A stretch of 64,000 bases of DNA from Apoderus coryli (lineage: Eukaryota > Arthropoda > Insecta > Coleoptera > Attelabidae), in the NCBI GenBank assembly GCA_911728435.2, contig OU452203.1:14901651-14965650 (forward strand). Reading direction: 5' to 3'. Both the position numbers and the translations under genes were made by a program. A model generated the notes under the pieces. The model did no database searches, was not told where the DNA came from, and saw only the letters and a list, made by a program, of their open reading frames with translations. Below are positions 21,481 through 31,954 of this stretch, piece after piece (position 1 is the first letter of the stretch; each line of letters starts with the position of its first letter).

Positions 21481-22554
21481 ATGATTTATTCCATTCTAGA
21501 ACGAGTTGAAATTGTTAAACTTTATTTTCAAAATAATAGTAGTGCTAGACTTACGGCTCGCTTATTTAATGAGAGACATCCCGATAAAAATGTGAATGAT
21601 GTGTACGTTGGCAAGTTAGTTAAAAAGTTTGTAGATACCGGATCTGTCTGTAATGTAAAACACCAGCCGCAGAAACCGATCAGAAATGAAGCTGTGGAAG
21701 TCGCTGTTTTAGGGCATGTTGAAATGGATCATAGTCAAAGTACCCGTCAACTAGCTGAAGCCTCAGGTGTCTCCCGTTCGTCCATAATACGAATTTTAAA
21801 AGCGTACAAATTTCATCCGTACAAAATCAAATTAGTACAGGAACTAAATGAGGATGATCCTGATAGAAGGCTGCAATTTTGTGAAGCAATGAGCCAGCGT
21901 TTAATTGAAGATCCGCAATTATTATTTAACATTTGTTTTTCCGACGAATGCACATTTTATTTGAATGGAGCTGTAAATAGGCACAATTGCCGTTACTGGG
22001 ATGACAGTAACCCACATTTATTCCGTGAGGTTCATACCCAGTATCCTCAAAAAATAAACGTCTGGTGTGGCATATTAGGAAATCATATTATAGGACCACT
22101 TTTTATTCCTGGAAATTTAACTGGTGAAGTGTACCTAAACATGCTTGAAGACACAATTGATCCTTTAATAACACAAATAATAGAAGATGACCAAAATCAT
22201 ACTGCTGATCGGCTTTATTTCCAGCAAGATGGAGCACCTCCGCACTATGTGGCTCCTGTAAGACAGTTCTTAGATGACCGGTTCCCTGGACGGTGGATTG
22301 GAAGGAGGGGCCCAATTGAATGGCCTGCCAGGTCACCGGATTTATCGCCTTTAGACTTTTTTCTTTGGGGGCACTTAAAAAATAAATGTTTTGCCACGAA
22401 GCCCGAGTCCATAGAAGATCTTCGCCAACGCATTACAGAAGAGTGCAGAAACATAACACCTGATATGCTACAAAATGTTAGAAATAGATTTGAACAAAAT
22501 CTGTATTATTGTATGGAATCAAATGGGTCACATTTTCAACATTTGTTAATGTAA
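21481..22554 (+). CDS. Mariner/IS630-superfamily DD41D transposase, 357 aa
   Basis: Cut-and-paste transposase that binds the element's ends in the nucleus and inserts at TA. Residues ~1-55 form an N-terminal helix-turn-helix region like DUF4817; ~85-112 (STRQLAEASGVSRSSIIRIL) is a second HTH. The catalytic core has Asp155 (FSDEC), Asp250 (QQDGAPPH) and Asp292 (SPDLSPLDFF), with 41 residues between the last two, i.e. DD41D rather than the DD34D of classical mariner. The frame is open upstream to 21442 but that would need a TTG start; I chose ATG 21481, in the context ACAAAATGA. Length is normal for the family, with no stop or frameshift. AATAAA at 22561 closely follows the stop. Confidence 0.95.
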   Translation: MIYSILERVEIVKLYFQNNSSARLTARLFNERHPDKNVNDVYVGKLVKKFVDTGSVCNVKHQPQKPIRNEAVEVAVLGHVEMDHSQSTRQLAEASGVSRSSIIRILKAYKFHPYKIKLVQELNEDDPDRRLQFCEAMSQRLIEDPQLLFNICFSDECTFYLNGAVNRHNCRYWDDSNPHLFREVHTQYPQKINVWCGILGNHIIGPLFIPGNLTGEVYLNMLEDTIDPLITQIIEDDQNHTADRLYFQQDGAPPHYVAPVRQFLDDRFPGRWIGRRGPIEWPARSPDLSPLDFFLWGHLKNKCFATKPESIEDLRQRITEECRNITPDMLQNVRNRFEQNLYYCMESNGSHFQHLLM

Positions 22555-22560
22555 CGTTTT

Positions 22561-22566
22561 AATAAA
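22561..22566 (+). promoter_or_regulatory. Poly(A) signal of the transposase gene
   Basis: AATAAA six nucleotides after the stop codon and inside the element, before the right TIR. Confidence 0.6.
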
Positions 22567-22634
22567 TCAATTTAACAGCTTGTTTACTTTTTTTACAAAG
22601 CAATGTTAAAACTAACAAACATTGGAATGTACTA

Positions 22635-22998
22635 ACGATTGCAGGTGTTTTCACTCGCAATAATTAAAACTTATTTGTATTTCTCATTAATACCAAAATT
22701 ATCGGCTTAATGTCTTTAAAGTCGTTTTCGTATTAACTGTTTTAGTAAAATTCGACAAATAGGGTATCATTAGAAAGACAATTTTGTGTCCTTTCAAATG
22801 ATATGTCATTAGACCCCTCTTTCCATTTAAAATTTTAGGGTTGTTACTCACCCCCGCTAGGGGGTTAAAGGCGCAGATCGAAAAATATGTTTAAAATGTG
22901 TCCCCCTCAAAAGCAAAATCGACGTGTCCGAGCATTTTCGCATTCGACTACAAAAAAAAGAGAAAAGCTAGGTGCAAACTTTTCGTTGGACCACCCTG
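22635..22998 (-). repeat. Right terminal inverted repeat
   Basis: Reverse complement of 20912-21275. The 88-codon ORF starting at 22887 lies across it and is spurious. Confidence 0.9.
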
Positions 22999-23004
22999 TA
23001 TACA

Positions 23005-23550
23005 TTCTTAGGTTTTTATTTGATTTTTCTTTGTTTCTTCATTATATTATACAACATAATATATTATATTTAGATAAAAAGAATACAAAAGAAAACTCTA
23101 AATCCATCCTGACAATTATTTATACCTTAAATTTTCCTACAATTTGTAAATAAATATTTGATTAACAAAAATAATTCGTTTTTGAAGGACACGGAAATGG
23201 TGGTAAATAAATTGTTCCTCTAAAAAAAGGTATTCTTGAGGTCATTGCCGTAGGTACAAAAAATTGAGGGGTCAGAGGGTACAAAAACCCCGTCATTTAA
23301 ATGAAGTAGCATGTTTCATATAAATTCGACGATTAGAATGCAAGTTATCGAGAAAATTGTTTTTTAAAAATCAAAGTTTGACACCCTGTATATCGGACAT
23401 CGTTAAGGGATTGACCCATTTTTTGGGACGCCCTGTATAATTGTTAAAAATAAAATGACCTTCACTGTACTTTGCAACTGTAAAAATATAGGCACGAAAT
23501 TAAGCAAATTTTAAATATTCTAAATAAATAATTGGCGGAATTTTAAATAT
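23005..23550. other. Non-coding with transposon-end relics
   Basis: GACACCCTGTATA (23389-) and GGGACGCCCTGTATA (23427-) look like IS630/mariner outer ends. The second shares its inner sequence with 17698-17717. No transposase coding is present. Confidence 0.5.
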
Positions 23551-23556
23551 ATTATA

Positions 23557-23699
23557 CCTAGGCATATAACCTGCAGCAACAGAAAAATTGTATAGATCGA
23601 TACAATTTTTGTACGACTAATGCCTTGTATTTACAATAAATGCTCTATATAGAGTACAACAACTGAAGGCCACTAGTTGCTGCAGGTTATATGCCTAGG
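23557..23699. mobile_element. 143-bp MITE-like element, perfect 24-bp TIRs
   Basis: CCTAGGCATATAACCTGCAG begins the left end and its exact reverse complement ends the element (23557-23580 and 23676-23699), flanked by TA on both sides. The interior holds two further small palindromes (AAAAATTGTAT/ATACAATTTTT and CTCTATATAGAG). No coding capacity. Confidence 0.85.
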
Positions 23700-23701
23700 T
23701 A

Positions 23702-24970
23702 GCTTCTTGTGTTTAGCCAATATCGTCAGCAAAATATGACAGAGCGAGGAGAAAAGAAAACTTAGGGCGATCGTTTGTTTTGTTTATGGATTGACATTTT
23801 AACCTTCCATATGCAAAAGTCACGAATGAAATTTAACATGACTTTCGTTTTCATATGGTTGTCTTATAAATTTTAGGTGAACATAGACCGAAAACATGGG
23901 AATATAAGAAGTGTTGAATAAAGTAGGTACAGTACAACAAAGTAAAATGGTAGATGGAAAAAACTACACAAACACATATATGTATATAGAAAATATTGCT
24001 AGAGGAAATAAGTAATGTTATAGTTGAATGATGAAATGCTAGAAACATTCGTATAACTATGTAAAGTGAAAATTTTGTTGATTTGCAGACAGATAGAACA
24101 TGAGATTGTGTAAATGATAATGGCAGATATATGCTTAGTGCAGATAGTTTTAAATTTTGTATAGTAAACTAACCTGTGTTTGTGTGAGCCTTAATCTGAT
24201 CGTCTAATAGCTCTTTAATTTAACTTGAAATTGATTTATGTATAATATTATTGTATTTTCTCTTAATACTTTATTGTCCTCCTAGTCTTGAAAGCAACAA
24301 TCGTACACAATTATTAATGAAGTCGATTATTTTATTACGTGAGCTTACCAATTCTGGATACAGCTAGGTCACCAACCACTAACACCTCTTTAAAACTTTT
24401 CCGATAAGTATGGAGGCCCTTTTCTCGATGTTACTGGATTCCAAATGGAAGTTATTACGGATGATTTCTTCGAGAGGAATATAAACAAATAACTTACTGA
24501 TTTTTGAATGCAGCAGGCGGGCTTTGAAAGGTTTAAGTTCATTGAAAGATAATAATAATTGGTCTATATCCAGTTTTAGGCTAAACGTTGTCACAACAAT
24601 CACATTAGGTGTAGTGGTAGGATTGTGCATGTTATATGTATGTCAAATATTTCACAATCTATCTTTTCGATCCATTTATTGTTTCAGATTTTCAGCAAAA
24701 GTTCAGTTGTTATAGTCTAAAGAAATATTCAGGTCGCAGGTAGTTAAACAGCTTGTATATCCACTAATTTTGAGGTATTTGGTTTATCTAATACGTCAGC
24801 AATTGCAAATTTCAAAATAATATCAGTAATACTGGGAAAAATATTTTATTATGCCATATTGCTACAAATGTTATAAACCTGGATGGTCTTGTCCAAAGTT
24901 TAAAATTTTTGCCATCGTCCAAGCAAAGATTAATGTACACAACATTAATCTTTGATCCAAGTATGGCCTA
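23702..24970. other. No gene recognised
   Basis: A+T-rich sequence. A short inverted pair, AAGATTAATGT..ACATTAATCTT, lies at 24927-24954. No ORF with a domain. Confidence 0.4.
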
Positions 24971-24974
24971 TATA

Positions 24975-26943
24975 CACTGTCCAAGATAAGAGTGGGATAG
25001 CATTGGAATCTTGGTAACGGTTACAATGTCGGTTAAATTAGAGAAAAGTTGTACAATTTACACACCTTTTAAATGTGTTTTCCAAAGTAAACTAACTTTA
25101 GCCGTTTTCAAGAATTTTTTAAAAAACAATTTTTTGCGATTTTAGTTTTTATTTATTTCTGACATTATTTTTACAGATATCGAAAAATTAAAAATACTTT
25201 CTTATTGTTACTTTTTGATGAGAAAAATATAGCGTTTACAAATTTTTACTAGGACGTTTCGTTTTTGAAAAACCATCATCAACTTTTTAAGTACGCCCAT
25301 GGATTTTTTATTTTGAAATGTAAAGCCATTTTCATTTCAAAAATAGGTGGTATATCACACTTAATGTTTTTAACAATTTTTCAGCATTTTCAGCTGTAAT
25401 TTAAACAACAAACTTATTCCAGAAAAATCGCCATAATTTGGCACTTGACTGACTGAATGCAGAGTAGTAGGTTTTGCAAAAATATTATTTCCTTGTTACT
25501 CACAATTATTTATTATTATTTGACAATTTATTTCTCTCTCAGGACAACATTTTATTCTGTACTCGGTTTTTTAAATTGAGTTGAAATTTTTGTGCTTTTT
25601 GAAGTTATTAAAAATCGCTTTTCTTAAATGAATGTTTTACACAAAATAATTGCCAAATTATGAATAATTTTAAATAATAGCTTAAAATTTAGCAATGAAA
25701 ATTCCAGGGTCATATTTAAAAAAACAAAGTTCATGATGGTTGTTCAAAACCGAAACGTCTGAACTGTGACAGTAGTTGTGCAACCCGGTATACTTATCGA
25801 AGTCCTAGAATAATAAATACTATAAGAAGCTCGACTAGACGCTGAAAACGGCATCGACTCGTAGTATTCCCAGCTACATTTCTGGCCCGCTACTATGTTC
25901 TACTATATCTATATATACTATAAGATATGTGCGCTCACCAACAATTTGTAGTGGTTGTAGAAAGTGCGGCGAATTGCTTTTAAGACAGAGAGATCAAAGG
26001 TACCGACACGAGGTGAAGTAACTGTATATAAACTGTCGAAGTGTAGTGTGTTGCATACCTCTGCTCTGTATCTTGTGGTTTTCTACCAGTCATTGTACGC
26101 AAATAATATTCCCCGTCACTGGAAGGCAGCACAAGTATCGGAATTGTGCTTTATCCTGAATAGATGATTTCTTATTTACCTGCAGTACTTGATTTTATTG
26201 ATGCGTGTTTTTTTTTATTGTTATCATTTGCATTTCTTTAGTATAATGTATGGAATTTCTCCGAAGATTCTAGAACCATGAATTCTTTGAAGATAATGGA
26301 AACTATAGGTTCTGTCGGTGCTCCGTGCAAGGCTTTCTTTTACCATCTCGCTTCAAGTCATAATTTTGAGCTGTACCATAATTACTGTATGTTCCGAATG
26401 TTCAAGTTGGAAGAACTATAGGGCCGTCATGGCAGGTTAATTGTTGTTAATAATTGTTTATGCCTGTGGTCTGGTCTTCTTAGGTGAGTTGTAATAGTTG
26501 TTAAGTTGAATTTAAACTATTGTTCATGTTAACCGTTTTGATATTGTACAGTTGCGTGTCTGTATGCTTATATTGTCTATTTGTTATCTTTTAGATCTTT
26601 TGGAAATAAAAATAAAAAAATACATTCATTTACTTGGCTCGTGGATTATTGTGTAACACACCCGCTAAACCCTTTTTACCTGAGATCTGTCTCATTACAC
26701 GTCTTAGTGTAAATTTGTAAACGGTAACTTTTTCTCATCAAAAAGTAACAATGAGGAAGTGCTTTTCATTTTTTTATATGTGTAAAAATAATGTCAGAAA
26801 TAAGTAAAATTGTAAAAATCATTTCTGAAAACACCATTTAAAAGGTTTTTAAATTGTACAACTTTTCCCTAATTCAACCGACATTATAACTCCTACCGTT
26901 TCCAATATTTCAATGCTATGCCATTCTTATTTTGGATAGAGTG
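24975..26943. mobile_element. ~2-kb element with ~280-bp inverted repeats
   Basis: The left end CACTGTCCAAGATAAGAGTG and the right end (reverse complement CACTCTATCCAAAATAAGAA) are flanked by TA at 24973-24974 and 26944-26945. Similarity continues inward to about 25257 on the left and about 26697 on the right, with roughly 20% divergence by eye. A second inverted pair lies inside (25252-25287 against 25727-25763, around CGTTTCG..TTGAAAAACCATCATC). No transposase is recognisable, so it is a non-autonomous or gutted element. Confidence 0.75.
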
Positions 26944-26949
26944 TATATT

Positions 26950-27735
26950 TGGCAGGGCTGGTGTTAAGCCAATATTTACAGGACCTGCTCCGATGAATTC
27001 TCTTTCACCCGTTTAATTTCTTGTAAAATATAGTCGACATGAATATAGCCTATATTAATGTTTCGCACTGATATTGATGTGGATCTTGATGAGCCTAGAT
27101 CCTTTTATGGTCACCTGATTATCAGAAAATATTTTGCTTGAGTTTCGCTTAGAGTGCTTCTGTTCAAATGCCTTTATTTGTACCCAGATCAATAGCTAAT
27201 ATCGCCTTTACAAAAAAATTCTACATCTCGCTTTGTTTATTACAAATCGTCGTAAAACTAATTACAAAAAAGAAACAAAGCATCCCCATGCTAGACACAG
27301 GAAAGCACCTATTACCATACTAAATGGTGATTATAAACCACATTTATTGAAGAGATTTTACACACGTTACAGCCTCAAATTAACAACTGATACATTGAGA
27401 TATGGATCTATAACACAAATTGTTACCCCGTATATTATAACATCTGCCGTATACTCTTTAGCAGATAATCTCCAATTTGTAATCTAAAAGTAGTTGTAGT
27501 TTGTTGCTTGAGCGTTAACGAGAATCATTAGTTTTTTTTGTGTTTGGAAGTATAATAATCTATGAGAATCAGTTAGGTATATTTAACGCACCATTTCTTT
27601 TAGACTGAAATCGGAAATTCCTACTACCAGGAGATGGTAACTATAATAATAGAGAATATTTTGAAACAAAAAATATTGAATGTTTTCAGATTGAGCTTTA
27701 TAAATTAATTTTGAGGCGAAATTAGATTTATCGTA
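26950..27735. other. No gene recognised
   Basis: A+T-rich. The 84-codon ORF at 27233-27487 has no domain I recognise. Confidence 0.4.
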
Positions 27736-27739
27736 TTGT

Positions 27740-28920
27740 AAGGGTGTAGGTATAGAACTTTAAGTTGGCAACACTTTTTTAACTAGCTGTCATTTTATCA
27801 GCTGTCAAGTGATTTATGTTTAGTTTGGTTTGGCATATCAACATGCCTGAACAACGCTTCCAAATTGTGCAAATTTATTTTGAAAATCATGGTTCTGTTC
27901 GAAATATGTATCGCGCACTACATCCATTTTACGGTCAACATAATCATCCATCAGAGGAATTAATTCTATTAACAATGGAACCTTTTCGCACCACGTTTAC
28001 ACTAAATGATAATACGCAACCACAGAGATGTCGTACGGCAGCGTAGAGGAAGACCTGAATCAGTATCGCCATCGTGCACAGGAATTGGATATGTGTACAT
28101 CCACTTTATGGAAGATTTTGCGGAAAGATCTTGGTTGGCGTGCTTACAAAATCCAACTCGTGCAACAATTGAAGCCACACGATCACCTAGTAAGGCGTAG
28201 ATTCGGTGAATAGGCCCAAAACAAGATTGACGTTGATGCCGATTTTCTTCGGCGAATTTTGTTTAGCGATGAAGCTCACTTTTGTTTGAATGAATACGTC
28301 AATAAACAAAACTGCCGTATTTGGAGTGATAGTAATCCTCAACTGTATGTTGAGACACCGTTAGAGCCAGAAGAACTGACTGTTTGGGGTGCTTTATGGG
28401 CTGGTAGAATCATTGGTCCGGACTTCTTTAAAAACAATGCTGTTCAGAACGTTACAGTCAATAGTGACCGCTATAGAGGCATGATTACTGACTTTTTCGT
28501 TCACGGCGCAATATATCACACAGCTCGTGCCACAATTCATTTATTGAAGGAAACGTTTGGTAACCGCATAGTTGCACGTGAATTGGCCTCCAAGATCGTG
28601 CGATTTAACGCCGCTAGATTATTTTCTGTGGGGATATGTGAAGTCGCTTGTCTACGCCGATAAGCCCGAAACGATTTACCACATTCGCCGCGTTATTGCT
28701 GATATACGACCACAAATGTTGGAAAAGTCATCGAAAATTGGACCTCCAGATAAGACTACGTCCGAGCCAGCCGTGGCGGTCATATGCCAGAAGTCATATT
28801 TAAATTATAATGCCAGAAGATTAGGTATCTTTCAAATAAAGTAAATTTCATGTCAATTTAAAAAAAACATCTTTGTTTTATTCCAATTCAAAGTTGTCAA
28901 AGTCTATAAAAAACACCCTT
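27740..28920 (+). mobile_element. Decayed IS630/mariner-like transposon A
   Basis: Imperfect terminal inverted repeats: AGGGTGTAGGTATAGAACTT on the left against AGGGTGTTTTTTATAGACTTT in reverse complement on the right. TA sits at the left edge; the right TA is shifted by one base. It encloses a broken transposase gene (27843-28760). It abuts element B. Confidence 0.8.
27843..28760 (+). pseudogene. Transposase pseudogene of element A
   Basis: The ATG at 27843 starts MPEQRFQIVQIYFENHGSVR, an N-terminal HTH like that of the intact transposase. Later pieces in changing frames: LWKILRKDLGWRAYKIQLVQ (28100-28160), FSDEAHFCLNEYVNKQNCR (28259-28320, first Asp present), HTARATIHLLKETFGNR (28510-28570), where the second catalytic Asp motif is lost (reads FVHGAIY), and CDLTPLDYFLWGYVKS (28600-28645, third Asp kept). 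Several frameshifts and an in-frame stop. Inactive. Confidence 0.85.
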
Positions 28921-28962
28921 TATATTACTTTTAAGACCAAATTTTTAAATTATTGTTAAATG

Positions 28963-30695
28963 TACAGGGGTGCTTCACTTGTGCAGGGAAGGACAACTGG
29001 AAGTCCCAGCTTTGTTATGAGAAAATAAAAAACCATAGAAAAATTCTAAAAAGAGGTTCTTAAATGAGATTAGGTAAGCCCTATTTAAACCCACATTTGA
29101 TTTATTTTTTTCAAATTTGGAAACTGAAGTAAATTACGTCAATTCGCACAAAAAGCCCATGAGGCGCCAGAGAAACCATGGATCTAGGTCGAACAGACTT
29201 TATCAACTTTTTTTTTCTAGAAACATACCTATTCATAGTTCAAAATAGCTATTTTTTCTAAGCAACTTTTATAAAGGAAAAAATTTGCTATCTTGATTCG
29301 TTAAAAAATTCTAAGCGAATTGGTAGAAAAAACTAAACAGTCACAACTTTTAAACGCAACTAGGCTTTGGAAACAAACTTCAATTACGTAAATCTGTTAA
29401 TATTTAAACTAATGGCTGACAAATAGTTTTATTGTCATTTGATGTGTACATTTTAGGTTAAAAAAAATGTTTACGCATATAACGAAAAAGTTGACATGTT
29501 ATTAACGTATGGGGAATCTCAAAAGAACCCTAGAAGAGGAGTTCAGTTATACACCCAAAAATACCCTAACGTGTTATTCCAAACTCAAGAATATTTGGAA
29601 GATTTGAACGGAATTTCCGTGCCATTTTCTTCCCGAAAGGGAAGAAAAATTACTAAAAGTGTATATTCTCAGAATACTGTTGCCATTATTTTGCAGTATT
29701 TTGAAGATCATTGACGAAACTCGATTCGTCAAGCATGTCGTGAGTTGAATTTAAAATATAGTTCTGTTCGAGACATTTTAGAAGAAATTTCTTATTTCGA
29801 ATATAAACCTCACAACTTATATCATTTGTCGGATCAACATCAACAACGAATAATTAATTATGTTGCCCCAGTGATCGTAAACTTGGAAATTAACGACAAT
29901 CGGTTTTTTCAGCATGTCTTGTGGACAGACGAAATCCCTTTTGTTAGTAACGGTAAGTCAAATAAATAAGCTACTGAAAATCCACATCTTGTCAATCCGA
30001 TTCAAAACCAAGGACATTTTGGCATTAACGTTTGGTGTGGTACTATTAACGGGCATTTAATTGGTCCATACTTTTATGAAGTATGCAGTGAACAATATTT
30101 ACAATTTCTGCAGGAGCAACTTACTGTGCTTCTAGAAAATTTGCCACCGCAGGTACGAGCAAATATGTTCTTCCAGCATGACGGAGCGCCGCCCCATAAA
30201 GCAAGAATCATCCAAGAATGATATTTCCAGGGAAAATTGGATAGGTGTAAATGGACCGATATAGTGGTTGTCTAAATCCCCTGATTTGACCCCAGTAGAC
30301 TTCTTCCTGTGGGGAACATTGAAAAATGAAGCGTATAAATCGCCAACCCATAACTAAGAACATTTAAATGAAAATAAGAGAAATGTTATGTAAGGCCTCA
30401 GGAAGAGAAGTAAGGCGGAGATTAGAAGTAGGAGGGTTTGATTTCTTATAATTAATTAGTTGTAACCTATAGTATACTTTGTTTAATTCTGTGGTAATAA
30501 TATTATCTTTTTTTTTAGTGTTTAATAAATAATAATTATTAACTAATGTTCAATTATTAGTGATACTACAATAAAGGGCATGGATAAGGTATCTTCTCTC
30601 GGTTCATTTTGTCTAGGGGTCTCTAGGCAAAAGTAGCAATGCCTCCATAACCTCCTCCTACTTAAATCTGGCACAATCTTTTGGCACACCCTGTA
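28963..30695 (+). mobile_element. Decayed IS630/mariner-like transposon B
   Basis: Left end TACAGGGGTGCTTCACTTGT and right end (reverse complement) TACAGGGTGTGCCAAAAGAT match weakly beyond the first ~10 bases. They enclose a broken transposase. About 1.7 kb. The ends were set by eye. Confidence 0.6.
29496..30345 (+). pseudogene. Transposase pseudogene of element B
   Basis: The plus strand carries an HTH-type N-terminal part (29496-29714) up to a stop. NLKYSSVRDILEEISYFEYK follows, then LWTDEIPFVSNGK with the first catalytic Asp (about 29920-29955) before another stop. INVWCGTINGHLIGPYF and FFQHDGAPPHKAR (second Asp, about 30170-30205) come next. A degraded SPDLTPVDFFLWG with the third Asp lies at about 30275-30315. 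Clearly a different lineage from element A and from the intact transposon. Confidence 0.8.
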
Positions 30696-30699
30696 TAGA

Positions 30700-31855
30700 A
30701 AATGTACGTTTTCATTATATTTTTGTTTTATTTTCTATAGATTTTTTTGTGTAAAAAAATAAAAAAGAACTTACAAACCTGATTATGGCCTTACCTAAGG
30801 CTGACCTGATGATTGTACAACGTTTTCTAAATCAGCTGGATGCCATGCATAACAAAATTAAATAAACGTGTGAGGTAAAATGTTAATATTTTATTCGTTA
30901 AAAATAATATTGTTTCATATTAATTATTGTAGCCCACAAGTTATAGAGATGCGGTGCATATACCAATAATTATTACACATTTTATATTTTATTTTATAAC
31001 TTATTTTGTAACATTCGCATCATATACAGACGACGTATTGGAAACACGGTTATTTACATCAAAATTAAGCCCGTATCGCCATTTTTAAAAAGGAAATTGA
31101 TAGGTGGAAAAACGGTTTACATAGGTAAGGCCTTAAGGCCGATGCGGACTTTGAAACTGGCACATGCGGAAATCCCTAAAGGTTAAAACGATTTCTTTCA
31201 ACTATATTGATGATACCTTATTTCCAGTGGTGTGCTAATAGGATAAGACGAAATAACTCTGAAGCACGCAAAATTACTGTAAATTATAATAGAAGCTATC
31301 GAAAAACAAGTTTCATTAGAGAACTTGGTGTAATCGCATTTGTTATTAGAATATTTGCGTTACAAGGTCATTTCATTAATTTACTGTTCTTGATTAGCAG
31401 CAGTTACTTTGCTCCTTTTAAATCTTTTCAATAGGAATGTGAATGAAAATCGAAATGTTCTGGAGTATATGAGTGTGTGTCTATAAACTAATGAATCTCC
31501 ATCAGTTATCTGATATATACAAATCACTCTCGCTGTGTTTTTATTTGTTGCTGATGGTTTGCCGGAAAATGATTAGTACCAAGGTAAGAAACGTACCCGT
31601 GGCTATAGATTTTAATCATATGTGCGTGTTTTTTAGTGGTAAAATCGTTTCTATGATGACCAAGAGGGCCCTCGGGTAACATTTTGATTTATTGAAAATT
31701 ATGTTTCTTCGCTTATTTGCTGAAATTTTCGATATAATAAGAAAATGCTACACATTTGTAAAAAGCAAATAGAGGTTCTGCATTAGGACAATTCTTCAAT
31801 TTTATTCAATTGGGTAAATATGTATTATCAAGACCAACAAGTTTAAAGCCAAGAA
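30700..31855. other. No gene recognised
   Basis: A+T-rich. A short inverted pair around GGCCTTACCTA (30788) and TAGGTAAGGCC (31120) may mark a small element, but its ends are unclear. Confidence 0.4.
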
Positions 31856-31857
31856 CA

Positions 31858-31950
31858 CCGTTCCTTCATCCACCTTATTCTTCTGATCTCGCACTTGTAA
31901 TTTTCAAAACAAAATGTCCCTACGTTGAAGCAGTTCATTAAAAAAGAATA
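31858..31950 (+). pseudogene. Tiny mariner relic with third Asp motif
   Basis: Reads PFLHPPYSSDLALVIF, a decayed form of the mariner block HPPYSPDLAPSDF. No other part is recognised. Confidence 0.45.
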
Positions 31951-31954
31951 AATG

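Larger units (their letters stand above)
20912..22998 (+). mobile_element. Intact mariner-superfamily (DD41D) transposon, 2087 bp
   Basis: Starts CAGGGTGGTCC and ends GGACCACCCTG, flanked by TA at 20910-20911 and 22999-23000 (the TA duplication expected for Tc1/mariner). The terminal inverted repeats are about 364 bp each (20912-21275 and 22635-22998) and nearly identical over most of their length. They enclose one uninterrupted transposase gene. Intact coding, matching ends and clean target duplications indicate recent insertion and possibly present activity. TIRs this long are unusual for the superfamily, where about 30 bp is common. Confidence 0.95.

Noticed and set aside
22103..22454. Two minus-strand ORFs (77 and 69 codons)
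   Set aside because: They lie opposite the intact transposase gene and show no domain; shadows of its codons.
22887..23153. 88-codon plus-strand ORF
   Set aside because: It starts inside the right TIR and runs into unrelated flank.
25964..26167. 67-codon ORF with a LINE-like NIPRHWKAAQV
   Set aside because: One short resemblance without adjoining RT blocks.
30788..31135. Inverted GGCCTTACCTA words
   Set aside because: Arms of about 12 bp only, with unclear ends and no target duplication.
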